Of a DNA stretch of 64,000 nucleotides, positions 26,288-35,220 are shown piece by piece. Below the pieces are notes generated by a model. That model was not told the origin of the DNA. It did no database searches and was given only the letters and a program-made list of their open reading frames with translations. Position 1 is the stretch's first letter. Each line of letters opens with the position of its first letter. Source of the DNA: Rheinheimera riviphila (GTDB taxonomy: Bacteria > Pseudomonadota > Gammaproteobacteria > Enterobacterales > Alteromonadaceae). The translations under genes were made by a program, and so were the position numbers. The stretch is taken from positions 62,001 to 126,000 of the forward strand of contig NZ_SACS01000008.1 in the NCBI RefSeq assembly GCF_004005945.1, read 5' to 3'.

Positions 26288-28549
26288 GTGTCTGGATCTA
26301 CGACCACCATCGCAGGGCTGCGCCAGCAAGAAGTTTATCTCGACAATAACGCCACCACGCCAGTGTTGCCTTGTGCAGCAGCAGCGGTACTGCATCATAT
26401 GCAAACTGTGTTTGGCAATCCCAGCAGTAGTCATAGCACCGGTATTAAAGCCAAAGTGGAACTGGAAACGACCCGGGCTTTGGCGCGGCAGGTGATTGGT
26501 GCCAGCAGTGGCCAGATTGTGTTTACCTCAGGTGCCACCGAAGGGATCCAGAGTTCGATTGTGTCAGCATTGCTCGATGCGCGTAGTCGCGGTTTAACTG
26601 GCCCTCAGGTGTGGTTATTGTATGGTGCAACGGAGCATAAAGCAGTGCCGGAAAGCCTGAAACACTGGAATCAGGTGCTGCAGCTCGGCGCGACGGTTAA
26701 AGCCATTCCGGTTGATCAACGTGGGTTATTGGATCTGGAGTTTATCCAAAGTCATGTTGCCAATGCGGCGATGATCTGCACCATGGCAGCCAATAACGAA
26801 ACCGGCGTCAAACAAGATTTAGCGGCGCTAGAGCAGGTGATCCGCAGCGTCAATCCGACGGTGAGCTGGATGGTCGATTGTGTGCAGGCCTTGGGTAAAA
26901 TGTCGCTTGATATTGCCAACACCAGCATCAATTACGCACCGTTTAGCGGGCATAAACTTTATGCGCCCAAAGGCATTGGCTTTTTGTATGTGCGCCATGG
27001 TGCGCCTTATCAGCCGCTGATTGCCGGTGGAGGTCAAGAAAGTGGGCTGCGTTCAGGCACGGAAAACTTACCGGGCATTGCTGCGTTACACGCTATTTTT
27101 ACCGAACTGCGTAAAACGACCGGTTCACTGTTTCAGCCCGAAACAGTTTTGTGGCAACACCGCGCGGCACTGCTGGATGCCTTGCGTCAGGTATTTCCGG
27201 CGATGGTGCTAAATAGTCAAGAGCCGGATATTGTTCCAACCACCATTAATTTTTCAGTGCCGGGTTTTTACAGTAAAGACATTATGGATTTGTTTGATGC
27301 GGCTAGTATCCGCATCAGTTCCGGCTCTGCCTGTAGTTCAAAAATTCCAACCAGTTTTGTGCTGGATGCGATGGGACTGCCGGCATGGCGCAGTCAAGGT
27401 GCGATCCGCCTGTCGTTTGGTCCGGCGATGACGCCGCAGGAATGTCAGCAAGCCTGTGCCGCCATTGGCCGGTTAACGGCAATCGTACAGCAATGTTGTC
27501 TGGTGCTGTCGGATGCACAGCCGCTGGCGGATTTAGCCATGAGTGGTCTGACGCAGTTAAAGCACGAAAATTTATGTAGTTATCTGCTGGTTTGTGCCGA
27601 CAGTCATCAAGCGGTGATTATCGATCCGGTGGCGCCGCTGGCCAATCGGCTGGCGAATATGGTGCAAGGGCAGGGTCTGCAACTGGTTGCAGTACTGGAC
27701 AGCCATTTACATCAGGATCGCAGTTCTGCCCGCGACGATTTAGCGGCGTTATTACCGCTGTCTGAACCGCAGCAAGTGGATGAACTTGGCTGGCCAATCG
27801 GCCGCGAACACATGAGTTGTGGCCAGTATCAATTGACGTCTCTGGCAACGCCGGGCCATAGCCACGACAGCCGCAGTTATCTGCTGCAGCAACACCAACA
27901 GACAGTCGCTGCTTTTGTCGGTGATTTATTGCTACCGGGCGGGATTGGTCGGCTGGATTTAGCTGGCTCGGAACCTTTGGCTTTTGCCAGCAGTGTCCGC
28001 ACGTTGTTGACGAAGGTTGGCGTGGATACGCTGTTATTGTCGAGCCATGATTATGCCCAGCGTTTTTTCACCACCTGGCGTCTGGCACAAGCAGAGCAAC
28101 CGCTGTTAACTGAAGTTATTCAGGCGCAGCGATGGTCCGCCGCCTGGACTGCCACGTTGCAGGCGCAAAGCGAGCAGCTTTGTGCAGCCAACAGTTACCA
28201 ATGTGGTGTGGTTGAAGTCAGCTGGTCTGATGCCAAAGCTGTGGTTGATGCGCCGCAAGTACAACAATTTTTGGCAGAATTTCCACAGACGGTAGTGGTT
28301 GATGTGCGCGAGCCTTATGAGCAAAGCGCTGGTCAGCTGGAACATTATCTGCCCGCAGGTGTGAATATTCAGCACTGGCCACTATCCAGGCTCTGTGATG
28401 CCTTGATTAGTTCAGCGTTAACGCCGGATCAACGGTTGTTATTGGTTTGTCGCTCTGGTAATCGCAGCCTGGTCGCGGCAAAAGTGCTGAACCGCGCCGG
28501 TTTTGCCGAAGTGTACAATCTCAAAGGTGGCGTGGCGATGTTAAGTTAA
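26288..28549 (+). CDS. Three-domain fusion: cysteine desulfurase, ETHE1-like persulfide dioxygenase, rhodanese
   Basis: A 753-residue single chain from GTG 26288, preceded by AAGGGG. Residues 1 to about 400 are a class V aminotransferase of the NifS/IscS type: the PLP lysine is Lys223 in FSGHKLYAPKG, stacking His117 is in ATEHKAV, and the persulfide-forming Cys349 is in SGSACSS. From about 410 to 625 comes a metallo-beta-lactamase fold close to ETHE1: HLHQDR (473-478), TPGH with His524, VGD with Asp546, GIGRLDL and SSHDY. His473, His524 and Asp546 match the iron ligands of ETHE1. The last residue of the usual HxHxDH is Arg478, which is not an iron ligand there. From about 640 a rhodanese follows with VVVDVREPYEQSAG and active Cys721 in CRSGNRS. 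The chain could mobilise sulfur from cysteine, pass the persulfide and oxidise it to sulfite. The domain order is inference into function. Confidence 0.9.
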   Translation: MSGSTTTIAGLRQQEVYLDNNATTPVLPCAAAAVLHHMQTVFGNPSSSHSTGIKAKVELETTRALARQVIGASSGQIVFTSGATEGIQSSIVSALLDARSRGLTGPQVWLLYGATEHKAVPESLKHWNQVLQLGATVKAIPVDQRGLLDLEFIQSHVANAAMICTMAANNETGVKQDLAALEQVIRSVNPTVSWMVDCVQALGKMSLDIANTSINYAPFSGHKLYAPKGIGFLYVRHGAPYQPLIAGGGQESGLRSGTENLPGIAALHAIFTELRKTTGSLFQPETVLWQHRAALLDALRQVFPAMVLNSQEPDIVPTTINFSVPGFYSKDIMDLFDAASIRISSGSACSSKIPTSFVLDAMGLPAWRSQGAIRLSFGPAMTPQECQQACAAIGRLTAIVQQCCLVLSDAQPLADLAMSGLTQLKHENLCSYLLVCADSHQAVIIDPVAPLANRLANMVQGQGLQLVAVLDSHLHQDRSSARDDLAALLPLSEPQQVDELGWPIGREHMSCGQYQLTSLATPGHSHDSRSYLLQQHQQTVAAFVGDLLLPGGIGRLDLAGSEPLAFASSVRTLLTKVGVDTLLLSSHDYAQRFFTTWRLAQAEQPLLTEVIQAQRWSAAWTATLQAQSEQLCAANSYQCGVVEVSWSDAKAVVDAPQVQQFLAEFPQTVVVDVREPYEQSAGQLEHYLPAGVNIQHWPLSRLCDALISSALTPDQRLLLVCRSGNRSLVAAKVLNRAGFAEVYNLKGGVAMLS

Positions 28550-28582
28550 GCGATCGCAAGTTCGCCTGTTACCTGATAAAAA

Positions 28583-28602
28583 AACCGCGCTGGTGCGCGG
28601 TT
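28583..28602. terminator. Terminator between the fusion gene and the chrR-like gene
   Basis: Stem AACCGCGC / GCGCGGTT, loop TGGT. The flanking A run (28578-28584) gives a T tract on the minus strand; on the plus strand the tract TTCTTGCTTTT is interrupted. Confidence 0.75.
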
Positions 28603-28651
28603 CTTGCTTTTAATTTTACCCGTTCAGCTTTGCCAGTGCAGCATGAGCCGT

Positions 28652-29335
28652 TTAGTAAAAGAACCGCTGCAACGGGTTCAATAACCGGGTCAGGCCTTGT
28701 TTAAATTCCAGCGGCGCGGTCAACACCGACAAACACAAACAGGGTTCATTGCTGATATTTTTCGGGGTATGGGTATGATCAGGCGTGTTGATAATCAAAT
28801 CGCCAGCTGCATATTTACCCATTTCGTCAACCATTTCGCCCGCCAGCACCAAGGTGATTTCCAAACCTTTGTGCGTGTGCAGCGGCACTTCGGTATTGGA
28901 TTCAATCAGTAACAACGACAGATGGTTATCATCGCCCGACGGCAATTTTGCGGTCGCGATGCCACCAAGCTGTAGCCACTTTTTCCGTTTTGCGGCCAGT
29001 CGCTGCAAGCTGCGCGGAATTTCAATCCGGTGTTGCCCTTGTTCGATATGGGTGGCGAACGTTTCGGGCGCTGTTGTTGCTGCTGTAACTTGGCTAGCGT
29101 CCGGGCTCAAAATTTGTTGTAGCATCTGTTGCCACTCTGCACCATCAGCATTAACCGCTTTTTGTTGTGCCAACTGACAACCGATATCGGCCTCGATGTC
29201 ATGTCGCAACTGCTGGCAATGCGGGCAAAAATCCAGATGTGCCGCGACCACCAGCGATAATTCGGCAGCCAGCGTGCCTTCGGTATATTGTTCCAGCAAA
29301 CTCAGGCTGGGATGGAATTTAACTGCGTGGGCCAT
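28652..29335 (-). CDS. ChrR-type anti-sigma factor (ZAS domain plus cupin)
   Basis: A 227-residue protein. The N-terminal zinc anti-sigma module carries His8, His33, Cys37 and Cys40 (HLDFCPHC), the same four-ligand pattern as ChrR. The C-terminal half is a cupin with VPLHTHKGLEITLVLAGE and a second metal-type region DHTHTPKN. In Rhodobacter, ChrR binds sigma E and releases it on singlet oxygen. Its start lies inside the end of the sigma gene (17-bp overlap), so the two are translationally coupled. Regulation by singlet oxygen or related oxidants is expected from the family, not shown here. Confidence 0.85.
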   Translation of the reverse strand: MAHAVKFHPSLSLLEQYTEGTLAAELSLVVAAHLDFCPHCQQLRHDIEADIGCQLAQQKAVNADGAEWQQMLQQILSPDASQVTAATTAPETFATHIEQGQHRIEIPRSLQRLAAKRKKWLQLGGIATAKLPSGDDNHLSLLLIESNTEVPLHTHKGLEITLVLAGEMVDEMGKYAAGDLIINTPDHTHTPKNISNEPCLCLSVLTAPLEFKQGLTRLLNPLQRFFY

Positions 29336-29915
29336 CGATTGCCTCTCTTAATCTGTCTAACGCCAACCGGATCCGTGATTTGACCGTGCCCAGCGGGATA
29401 CTTAATTGCTCGGAAACTTCCTGATGAGACAGCTCATCAAGATAAACTTTCTCCATCACCAACCGTTGTGCCGGTGGTAAAGCATGGAAATGAGGCGCAA
29501 TTTTTTCGGCGATCAGGTACAGGTCCCATTGTTGGCTATGGCTGCCTTCTTGTTCCGGATAGTCGCCGTCACTCCATAAATCGTCGGCGCTGATATCATC
29601 TTTGCGGCTTTGCTTTTTGCGCAACATATCAAAACGCACATTACGCGCTATGGTAAAAATCCAGGTCGAAGCACAACCGCGGCTGGCGTCGAACAGGGCG
29701 GCTTTTTGCCACACGTTCAGCATGGTGTCCTGCACCATTTCCATCGCTTGCTGCTCGTTGCCGAACATCTTGATGCCAAAAGCGCGCAAGCGTGGGGCAA
29801 AGTATTTAAACAACTCGGCATACAGTTGTTTATCGCGATGAATTGCGATCACATTTAACGCTTCTTCCCATTGGCCCAGAACGACAGTGGGGGTGGGGTC
29901 TTGCTGAACTATCAT
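29319..29915 (-). CDS. ECF sigma factor, RpoE/ChrR-type (ECF11-like)
   Basis: A 198-residue group IV sigma factor. I chose ATG 29915 (MIVQQDPT), seven bases after AAGG, rather than an in-frame upstream start. Region 2 has FGNEQQAMEMVQDTMLNVWQ and STWIFTIARNVRFDMLRK; region 4 has LSHQEVSEQLSIPLGTVKSR. It is cotranscribed with its ChrR-like anti-sigma and diverges from an azoreductase gene. The group label is from memory of sigma-anti-sigma pairing. Confidence 0.87.
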   Translation of the reverse strand: MIVQQDPTPTVVLGQWEEALNVIAIHRDKQLYAELFKYFAPRLRAFGIKMFGNEQQAMEMVQDTMLNVWQKAALFDASRGCASTWIFTIARNVRFDMLRKKQSRKDDISADDLWSDGDYPEQEGSHSQQWDLYLIAEKIAPHFHALPPAQRLVMEKVYLDELSHQEVSEQLSIPLGTVKSRIRLALDRLREAIDGPRS

Positions 29916-29968
29916 CGAGCTACCTTGAAGGGGAAATTCAACAGCATGATGACTGGTTAAGCCACATC

Positions 29969-30065
29969 GATCCAACATTATATCTTACCCTTAGCCACAC
30001 TTAACGGTGGCAAGCTGGTGCGCATTCCAATGTCAGGTTATACGCCGCATGAATGATGTTGGATC
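29969..30065. promoter_or_regulatory. Inverted pair of ATGTTGGATC boxes in the sigma/azoR divergent region
   Basis: GATCCAACAT at 29969-29978 and ATGTTGGATC at 30056-30065 are perfect complements 77 bp apart, one near each divergent gene. Each could be a promoter element or operator for its own gene. The region has no other strong sigma-70 signal that I can defend. Confidence 0.4.
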
Positions 30066-30173
30066 TGAATTTGGTTGATTGAAATAAATAGAACGATAAC
30101 TATGATTTTATGCGATATATATTCGTATTAGTAGGAGTTATAGTGGCCGGACTTCATCAAAGGAACAGCCACC

Positions 30174-30779
30174 ATGAAAAATATTCTGATCGTCAACAGC
30201 TCAATCAGCGGCGAACAAGGCCAATCGAATCAATTGATTGAAAACTTTTTACAGGCATTAACAACCGAAGCTACGGTGACGCGGCTGGATTTAAATCAGC
30301 AGCAGTTACCGCACCTGGCAATGTCTGAAATTGGTGCCTGGATGACGCCAGCCAGTGACCGTACTCCGGAGCAAGCTGAAGTTGCAGCTTTGTCAGATAC
30401 CAGTATCGCCCAGGTGCAAGCGGCTGATGTGATACTTGTTGGCGTACCGATGTACAACTTTGGTGTACCAAGTCAGCTCAAAGCCTGGTTTGACCGCATC
30501 GCCCGCGCTGGCATTACTTTCAAATACACTGAAACCGGCCCGGTTGGTTTGCTGGAAGATAAACCAGTGGTGTTTTTCGCCACCCGCGGCGGTATTTACA
30601 AAGACTTACCTCACGATAGCCAAACGCCATTTTTAAAAGCATTTTTTAACTTTATCGGCCTGAAAAACCTGCATTTTGTGTATGCCGAAGGTCTAAACAT
30701 GGGGGCTGAATCGGCACAAGCGGCACTCACTGCTGCCAAAGCGCAAATTGGTGATTTAACCTCGCAACTGGCGGCCTGA
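30174..30779 (+). CDS. azoR: FMN-dependent NADH-azoreductase AzoR
   Basis: A 201-residue flavodoxin-fold quinone reductase. The FMN phosphate loop NSSISGEQGQSNQLIENF lies at 8-25, the second flavin contact PMYNFGVPSQLKAWFDRI is near 98-115, and FFATRGG near 140 is the third. This is the AzoR family, which reduces quinones and azo dyes by two electrons using NADH and protects against thiol and quinone stress. ATG 30174 lies behind an AAAGGAAC site. It is divergent from the ECF sigma gene, which may control it. Confidence 0.9.
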   Translation: MKNILIVNSSISGEQGQSNQLIENFLQALTTEATVTRLDLNQQQLPHLAMSEIGAWMTPASDRTPEQAEVAALSDTSIAQVQAADVILVGVPMYNFGVPSQLKAWFDRIARAGITFKYTETGPVGLLEDKPVVFFATRGGIYKDLPHDSQTPFLKAFFNFIGLKNLHFVYAEGLNMGAESAQAALTAAKAQIGDLTSQLAA

Positions 30780-30827
30780 TCCAACATTTCACCTGTATCA
30801 GCTAGCTGGCTGACACCGAGTTCCTGC

Positions 30828-30888
30828 AAACCGCTGACTGTACCTGGCAGATCCCCATTTCTGTCCGGCTATCGTCAGCGGTTTTTTT
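30828..30888 (+). terminator. Long-loop hairpin and T run after azoR
   Basis: A perfect 11-bp stem AAACCGCTGAC / GTCAGCGGTTT with a loop of about 35 nt, followed directly by T. It is a plausible terminator for azoR, though the loop is unusually long. The remaining intergenic bases to 31071 show no gene. Confidence 0.55.
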
Positions 30889-31071
30889 GTTTGCCGCTTT
30901 AGCTCGTTCGCAGTGTCTGGCAAACACCAATTCGTGTTGCGATCAAACTTCAGATTGCCCGCAGCGCTCTTTATCCTGTGAACTCAACCAACAGCCGCAG
31001 ATGGTTGAATTTCCGGACGGACCTTTGTATAAGTGATGCACCCTAGTCCAGTTCACATAGAAAAAATCCAG

Positions 31072-33540
31072 ATGACACAATTTTCAAAACCTTTGCTAGC
31101 CGTGACGCTCAGCGCAATTTTGTTGGCGGGTGTCAGTTTTGCAACCCAGGCAAAAGAGCCACAAAGTTATCAACTGACCCCGGTGCAGATCCAAGCCGCC
31201 ACCAATGGCACCAAGCCAATGACGATGGAACAAGCGATGGCGCACCCGGATTGGTTGGGTCGTCAGCCAGAAGCCGCTTATTGGTCGGCGGATAGCCAAA
31301 GTATTTTTTATTCGCGCAAACAACAAAATTCAGAACTGCGTGATTGGTTCGCCCGGCCTTTAGTTGCGACAGACAACGGCCAGCAAGTGGCGTTGCATGA
31401 GCTGGATAATATCGGCGCTGAAGATCAACGTTTTTCCAATGATGGAAAATTTGTCGCCTGGACTTTTGAAGGTCAGGTATTTGTCAAAGAAGTCGTCTCC
31501 GGCAAAATCAGTCAGTTAACCCGTAACCGCGAGCAACAATCGGATGTGATGTTTTTAACCGATGGCCGTTTGAGCTGGCGTCAGGGCTGGGATTTTTACG
31601 GCCTGAATTTACAAAGTGGTGCCTTATCTTTGTTGGTCAGTCTGAAAACGGAAGCACAACCAAAAGCGCCGTCCGTACCGGACAGTTATCTGGCGAAAGA
31701 ACAACACAAGTTAATTCAATTCATTGCGCTGGAGCACAAAAACGCCACCGACGCGTTCAACCAGCAACAACAACTTCAGCAGCAAAGTGATGTGTTAGCG
31801 CCAGCCCCGGTGTACTTGGGCAAAGATGTATCCATTGACAGTGCCAGCTTGTCGCCCAAAGGCGATAAAGTGCTGTTGGCGCTGGGTGGCAAACATGAGC
31901 GCAACAGCAAAGACATCATGCCAAATTATATTACCGCGACCGGTGATATTGCGGCACAGCCGGTGCGTGCCCGCGTGCATGACCAAAAACCACAGCCGCA
32001 TAAACTGCTGCTGGTTGATGTTGCAAACAACCAGCAATTTCCGCTCAGCTACGACACTTTACCAGGCTTTGACGAAGATGTACTGGCTTCGGTGAAAGCT
32101 GAAAACGCCAAGCGGCAGGGCAAATCGTACAGTTCGAAAAAAGCAGCGCGTGATATTTCGTTACTGAATGACTGGAGCTGGGATCAATCGGCAATTCGTT
32201 GGAACGAAAGTGGTTCGCAAGTGGCGGTGATGCTCAAAGCCTGGGACAACAAAGACCGGTGGCTGGCAACCGTTGATTTTAAAAGCAACAAGTTGGTTAG
32301 TCAGCACCGTTTACATGACGACGCCTGGATCAACTACGATTTCAACAATTTCGGCTGGTATAACCAAGGTGCTAACCTGTACTTTTTATCCGAGGAAAGT
32401 GGTTATTCACACCTCTACGTAAAAGCATTAAACGGCAAAGCGAAAAAGCTCACCAGCGGCACTTTTGAAGTCAGTCAGCCGAAGTTAAACCGCGCTGGTA
32501 CAGCAATTTACTATCGCGCCAACCCAACCCATCCAGGCATTTACAACGTCTACAAGCTGGATTTAGCGGCAGAAAAAGCGCAGCAATTAACCGCTTTAAC
32601 CGGCAATCTGAGTTTTGATTTGTCACCGGATGAAAGCCAGTTGTTGGTGCGTTATTCAACCTCGGTGATGCCGGAAGAGTTGTATGTGATGGCAAACCAG
32701 AGTGGTAGTGCGTTAAAACGTCTGACCTACACCGTATCTGAGCAACTGACCGCGATGGCGTTACAAGCACCAAAAGTGATTGCAGTGCCTTCAAGCCATG
32801 GCGAGCAGCCGGTGTTTGCAAAACTTTACCTGCCAAAAGATTACCAACAAGGTGAAAAACGCCGGGCGGTGATCTTTAACCACGGCGCTGGTTATCTGCA
32901 AAACAGTGATTTAGGTTGGTCGAACTATTTCCGCGAGTTCTTTTTCCATCAAATCCTGACCCAACAAGGTTATGTGGTATTGGATATGGATTACCGGGCA
33001 TCAAAAGGGTATGGCCGTGACTGGCGCACTGCGATTTACCGCCAGATGGGCACGCCTGAAACTCAGGATTTAATGGACGGCGTGAACTGGCTGGTTGCCA
33101 ATGCCAATGTTGATGTGGCGCGTGTTGGTACTTATGGTGGTTCTTACGGTGGCTTTATGACCTTTATGGCGATGTTCACCCAACCAGATCTGTTTAAAGC
33201 CGGCTCTGCGCTACGTCCGGTCGGCGACTGGGCTTATTACAATCAGCCATACACGTCGAACATTCTGAATACGCCGGATGTGGACCCTATTGCTTATGAG
33301 CGTAGTTCACCGATTTATTTCACCGCAGGATTAAAAAACCAGCTGCTGATCAACGCGCCGATGGTGGATGACAACGTATTTTTCCAGGATACGGTCCGAG
33401 TGGTTCAGCGGCTGATTGAACAGGAAAAAAATACTTTTGAGACGGCGATTTTCCCGGTTGAACCCCACGGTTTCCGTCAACCAAGCAGCTGGTTGGATGA
33501 ATATCGAAGGATTTATAAGTTGTTTGAACGCGAGCTGTAA
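31072..33540 (+). CDS. Secreted S9 prolyl oligopeptidase-family peptidase
   Basis: An 822-residue protein when read from ATG 31072, which begins with a clean signal peptide (MTQFSKPLLAVTLSAILLAG, then VSFATQA-KE). Starts 36-39 bp upstream are also in frame but add residues before the signal. A beta-propeller of WD-like repeats fills the first two thirds. The C-terminal alpha/beta hydrolase has Ser691 in GGSYGGF, Asp766 in VDDNV and His799 in EPHGF, the S9 catalytic triad in order. It probably cleaves peptides in the periplasm. The subfamily (DPP-like or acylaminoacyl peptidase-like) is not clear. A terminator follows at 33573. Confidence 0.88.
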   Translation: MTQFSKPLLAVTLSAILLAGVSFATQAKEPQSYQLTPVQIQAATNGTKPMTMEQAMAHPDWLGRQPEAAYWSADSQSIFYSRKQQNSELRDWFARPLVATDNGQQVALHELDNIGAEDQRFSNDGKFVAWTFEGQVFVKEVVSGKISQLTRNREQQSDVMFLTDGRLSWRQGWDFYGLNLQSGALSLLVSLKTEAQPKAPSVPDSYLAKEQHKLIQFIALEHKNATDAFNQQQQLQQQSDVLAPAPVYLGKDVSIDSASLSPKGDKVLLALGGKHERNSKDIMPNYITATGDIAAQPVRARVHDQKPQPHKLLLVDVANNQQFPLSYDTLPGFDEDVLASVKAENAKRQGKSYSSKKAARDISLLNDWSWDQSAIRWNESGSQVAVMLKAWDNKDRWLATVDFKSNKLVSQHRLHDDAWINYDFNNFGWYNQGANLYFLSEESGYSHLYVKALNGKAKKLTSGTFEVSQPKLNRAGTAIYYRANPTHPGIYNVYKLDLAAEKAQQLTALTGNLSFDLSPDESQLLVRYSTSVMPEELYVMANQSGSALKRLTYTVSEQLTAMALQAPKVIAVPSSHGEQPVFAKLYLPKDYQQGEKRRAVIFNHGAGYLQNSDLGWSNYFREFFFHQILTQQGYVVLDMDYRASKGYGRDWRTAIYRQMGTPETQDLMDGVNWLVANANVDVARVGTYGGSYGGFMTFMAMFTQPDLFKAGSALRPVGDWAYYNQPYTSNILNTPDVDPIAYERSSPIYFTAGLKNQLLINAPMVDDNVFFQDTVRVVQRLIEQEKNTFETAIFPVEPHGFRQPSSWLDEYRRIYKLFEREL

Positions 33541-33572
33541 CGAGCCGCGTGAGCACAAAGCTGATGTTTATG

Positions 33573-33608
33573 AATGCCAGTCATCATTGTGACTGGCATT
33601 TTTTTTGT
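33573..33608. terminator. Terminator between the S9 peptidase and the minus-strand pseudouridine synthase
   Basis: Perfect 11-bp stem AATGCCAGTCA / TGACTGGCATT, loop TCATTG, then a T run in the plus direction. Confidence 0.9.
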
Positions 33609-33668
33609 ATTCAAAATCAATAATATTGCTTTGCCGCTTGAACCTAGCGGTTGCAGTTGAATTTACGG

Positions 33669-34391
33669 TCAGGAAAGTGGCGTCAGCAACTGCAGATAGT
33701 CAGCGCCCGGGCAATCTGACAAAGCAAAAGCGTTCACATCAGGTGGCGCAATAAAACGTAAACGCTCGCCGGAATAAGGCTGATTTAACTCCAGCACCAT
33801 CGCGTGTAACAACAACCTTGGCGCCGCCGCCAGCGCTTCGCGATGTGCATACAACGCATCGCCGAGGATCGGATGGCCAATACTTTGTAAATGCACCCGC
33901 AACTGATGGGCCCGGCCTGTTACCGGGAACAGCGCCACCAGCGCATGTTCATCAGCATCCGTCAGACATTGATAACGGGTTAGGGCGGATTTTCCTTGCT
34001 CAAAACAGACTTTATTGCGCGGTGGTGCCGTTAAATCTGCCATCAACGGTACATTGATTTCTGCCGCGGCTGGGTTCGGCTGTTGCCAGACTCTGGCCAA
34101 ATAAGTTTTTTTGACGATGCGTTCAGCAAACTGCTGTTTTAACGCGGCTTCGGCTTTACGCCGCAGCGCAAACACCACCAACCCTGAGGTCGATAAATCC
34201 AGCCGATGGACCAATAATGCTGTGGAAAACTGCGTTTGCACCCGGCTCAGCAAACAGTCGGCCAGGTGCTCGCCTTTACCCGGATTGGTTAATAAGCCAC
34301 TTGGTTTGTTAACCACCAGCAGATCTTTGTCCTGAAACAGAATTTCAAGGTCGGAAGCCGGTGGTTGATAGCAAAAATCATCGTTGATCAT
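33669..34391 (-). CDS. RluA-family pseudouridine synthase
   Basis: A 240-residue protein. I chose ATG 34391 (MINDDFCYQPP); the in-frame start at 34481 adds 30 residues of unlikely sequence. The family motifs are VVNKPSGLLTNPG and the catalytic HRLD at VHRLDLSTSGL, where the aspartate attacks uridine. VTGRAHQLRVHLQSIGHPILGDALYA completes the core. There is no S4 domain, so it is RluA or TruC-like in architecture. The RNA target is not assigned. A paralogue of the same size lies divergently at 34531. Confidence 0.82.
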   Translation of the reverse strand: MINDDFCYQPPASDLEILFQDKDLLVVNKPSGLLTNPGKGEHLADCLLSRVQTQFSTALLVHRLDLSTSGLVVFALRRKAEAALKQQFAERIVKKTYLARVWQQPNPAAAEINVPLMADLTAPPRNKVCFEQGKSALTRYQCLTDADEHALVALFPVTGRAHQLRVHLQSIGHPILGDALYAHREALAAAPRLLLHAMVLELNQPYSGERLRFIAPPDVNAFALSDCPGADYLQLLTPLS

Positions 34392-34530
34392 AAGGTACTT
34401 GTGTTGAATTGCTGAATGAAAACCACAGTTGCTCTTTTGCACTACCGCGTGACGATAGGCGCAGGCCAAACGCTCTGGCATAATAGCCTTTTCTTCAGCT
34501 GTTTAGCGCAGCATCTGACTGGCGATACGT

Positions 34531-35220
34531 GTGACTGATTCGATTGAAGCGTTAAAAATACTGACCCCAACCACACAAGCCTGGCAGCTGATTTACCAGG
34601 ATGACCAGTTATTGGTGGTGAATAAACCTGCGATGTTACTGACAGTGCCGGGTCGCCATCCGGCTAATTTTGACTGTCTCGTCAGCCGGGTGCAACAACA
34701 ATTCCCGACCGCACAGGTCGTCCACCGGCTGGACTACGATACTTCGGGGCTGGTGATTTTACCGCTGACCAAAGCGGCACTGTCGAATATCAGTAAACAA
34801 TTTCAGGCGCGCACCGTGCAAAAACAATATCAGGCGTTGGTACAGGGCGAAGTGGTTCCAGCCAGCGGCAGTATCGATTTGCCAATTGCGGCAGATCCGG
34901 CGCGTCGTCCGTTATACAAAATCTGCCAGGTATCCGGAAAACCGTCATTGACCCATTATCAGCTGCTTGGTTATGAACAAGAGCGCGATGTCAGCCGCCT
35001 GCAATTAAGCCCGGTGACGGGGCGCTCGCATCAGTTGCGGGTGCATCTGTTAAGTCTGGGGCACCCGATTATTGGCGATACTTTATACGGGGATGCGAAG
35101 AATCAGGCGCTAAGCCCAAGGCTCTGTTTGCATGCGGCCAGTATTGAATTTTGCCACCCGGTCAGTGGTAAGCTGCTGCAGTTTAGCGTTGCAGCACCGT
35201 TTTATACCCGTCATCCTTGA
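34531..35220 (+). CDS. RluA-like pseudouridine synthase (C-terminus formed by repeat C)
   Basis: A 229-residue protein starting at GTG 34531. It shares VVNKPAMLLTVPGRHP, the catalytic VHRLDYDTSGLVIL and VTGRSHQLRVHLLSLGHPII with E. coli RluA, which modifies 23S rRNA U746 and some tRNAs. Similarity to the divergent paralogue at 33669 suggests an old duplication. The last codons (YTRHP and stop) lie in the left end of an ATACCC repeat (35204-35344), so this C-terminus was probably set by the repeat. The tRNA/rRNA target is inference from overall likeness. Confidence 0.8.
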   Translation: MTDSIEALKILTPTTQAWQLIYQDDQLLVVNKPAMLLTVPGRHPANFDCLVSRVQQQFPTAQVVHRLDYDTSGLVILPLTKAALSNISKQFQARTVQKQYQALVQGEVVPASGSIDLPIAADPARRPLYKICQVSGKPSLTHYQLLGYEQERDVSRLQLSPVTGRSHQLRVHLLSLGHPIIGDTLYGDAKNQALSPRLCLHAASIEFCHPVSGKLLQFSVAAPFYTRHP

